NCBI GenBank assembly: GCA_009996615.1
Contig: JAACZU010000020.1
Span: forward strand, 1 to 50,593
Length of the DNA: 50,593 nucleotides
DNA from: Rhodanobacteraceae bacterium
GTDB taxonomy: Bacteria > Pseudomonadota > Gammaproteobacteria > Xanthomonadales > Rhodanobacteraceae
Direction of reading: 5' to 3'
Positions 50,008-50,593 of the stretch are shown here, piece after piece. Positions within the stretch are counted from its first letter, which is position 1, and the number at the start of each line of letters is the position of its first letter. A program made the translations under genes and the position numbers. The notes below the pieces were generated by a model that was given only the letters and a program-made list of their open reading frames with translations, did no database searches and had not been told where the DNA came from.

Positions 50008-50044
50008 GGGCCGCGGCGCGCGCAGACTCCGCGCGCCGCGGCCC
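50008..50044. terminator. Strong 15-bp GC hairpin between converging genes
   Basis: GGGCCGCGGCGCGCG pairs perfectly with 50030-50044 around a 7-base loop. It lies just downstream of the minus-strand gene ending at 50049 and could stop transcription from both sides, though neither side has a clear T tract. Confidence 0.55.
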
Positions 50045-50048
50045 GTCG

Positions 50049-50593
50049 TCACAGGCGGCAACCGTCGAAATCGTTGGCGAACACCAGCCCGCCACCGCTG
50101 ACGACGTTGAACGTCGTGCTGCCTCCGAAGCTGCCGCTGCCGGCCGTGAGTGCCTTGCCGCTGGCCAACGTGTAGAAGCGCTTCGTCGCGCCGGCCGGGA
50201 AGCTCGCAACGCCGTTCTCGACCGTCGCCTGCGCCAGCTCCACCGTGCCACCGCAGGCGTCCGTCGACAGCGTGATCTGCGAGGTCGAGTCGGTCGGGAT
50301 CACGTTGCCTTCGACGTCGACGATCGCGACCTGCAGTGCGCCGAGGCGATCGCCCTGGAACACGTCCGCGACCGGCGTGACGAAAGCGAGGTGATGCGGC
50401 GGATTGCGCTCGAAGCTGGCGACGACCGAGCAGTTCGCGGTGACCTGCGCGGTCACGTAGTCATTGCCGCTCAACACGCCCTGGCCACAGGTTCCGCCCA
50501 GCGGCAGAACGACGTGGAACCCCGTGGCCGGCGTCACCGTGAAGCTCGCCGTGCCGCCGTGGTTCACCGACTGCGACGCCGGCGTGATCGTGC
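50049..50593 (-). CDS. Secreted repeat protein, C-terminal part (runs off right edge)
   Basis: About 181 residues of the C-terminus are in the window and the frame stays open to the edge, so the true start lies outside. Near the edge T-P-A-S-Q-S-V-N-H-G-G-T-A-S-F-T-V-T-P-A-T-G-F resembles InlB-B/Ig-like repeats of secreted proteins, with cysteine pairs (G-T-C-G-Q-G-V-L; A-N-C-S-V). A second Ig-like unit follows (V-A-I-V-D-V-E-G-N-V-I-P). The end, G-L-V-F-A-N-D-F-D-G-C-R-L, fits the F-x-D-G/F-D/E tails common in Dokdonella-like exoproteins. Role unknown. Confidence 0.85.
   Translation of the reverse strand, partial: TITPASQSVNHGGTASFTVTPATGFHVVLPLGGTCGQGVLSGNDYVTAQVTANCSVVASFERNPPHHLAFVTPVADVFQGDRLGALQVAIVDVEGNVIPTDSTSQITLSTDACGGTVELAQATVENGVASFPAGATKRFYTLASGKALTAGSGSFGGSTTFNVVSGGGLVFANDFDGCRL

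Overview
The window is a high-GC chromosomal segment of a gammaproteobacterium, most likely Xanthomonadales/Lysobacterales (Rhodanobacteraceae, Dokdonella-like). This rests on gene content: a plant-type GshA, the engB / cytochrome c4 / dsbA / dsbA / EEP-nuclease order, a tricorn-type S41 protease, a large TonB receptor of xanthomonad style, and secreted proteins ending in an F-x-D-F-D/E motif. The taxon is inferred, not searched.

Left part (1-25420) is an accessory region. On the minus strand a surface-glycan operon reads leftward: a TIGR04325-like methyltransferase, a large protein joining a GINT1-like beta-propeller to a GT2 domain, a second GT2 glycosyltransferase, and a secreted protein cut by the window edge. 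Divergently on the plus strand lies an ~18 kb biosynthetic operon: two sister cupin/JmjC-like oxygenases (5040-7013), a hybrid NRPS-PKS (7186-14403; A-T-KS-AT-ACP-aminotransferase), an NRPS (14400-20810; C-A-T-C-A*-T), two alpha/beta hydrolases and a membrane J-domain protein. Converging on it from the right are a secreted protein of unknown function and an EpsB-type undecaprenyl-phosphate sugar transferase (23933-25420).

The assembly line reads as follows. The first A domain (code by eye DALWLGGTFK, valine-like) loads valine. The KS-AT adds malonate. With no ketoreductase, the built-in PLP aminotransferase would turn the beta-keto group into an amine, giving a vicinal diamino (aminostatine-like) acid. 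The next A domain (DILQLGLVWK) is glycine-like. The last module has a condensation domain and an intact carrier but a ruined adenylation domain, and there is no thioesterase. The two separate hydrolases, neither with a catalytic serine in its nucleophile elbow, are the obvious release candidates. Flanking genes suggest the product may be attached to, or made with, a surface glycan.

Right part (25644-50593) is mainly housekeeping: glmS, a LOG-family hydrolase, a TfoX C-domain protein, free Met-R-sulfoxide reductase, bioD, a multi-pass membrane protein, tricorn-like protease, a UPF0149/SEC-C protein, gshA, engB, cytochrome c4, two dsbA genes, an EEP nuclease, a TonB receptor, soluble lytic transglycosylase, a Rossmann-fold NAD(P)-binding protein, cca, and a partial secreted protein at the right edge. 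No tRNA, rRNA, CRISPR or transposase gene was recognised. Several hairpin and REP/MITE-like elements lie between genes.
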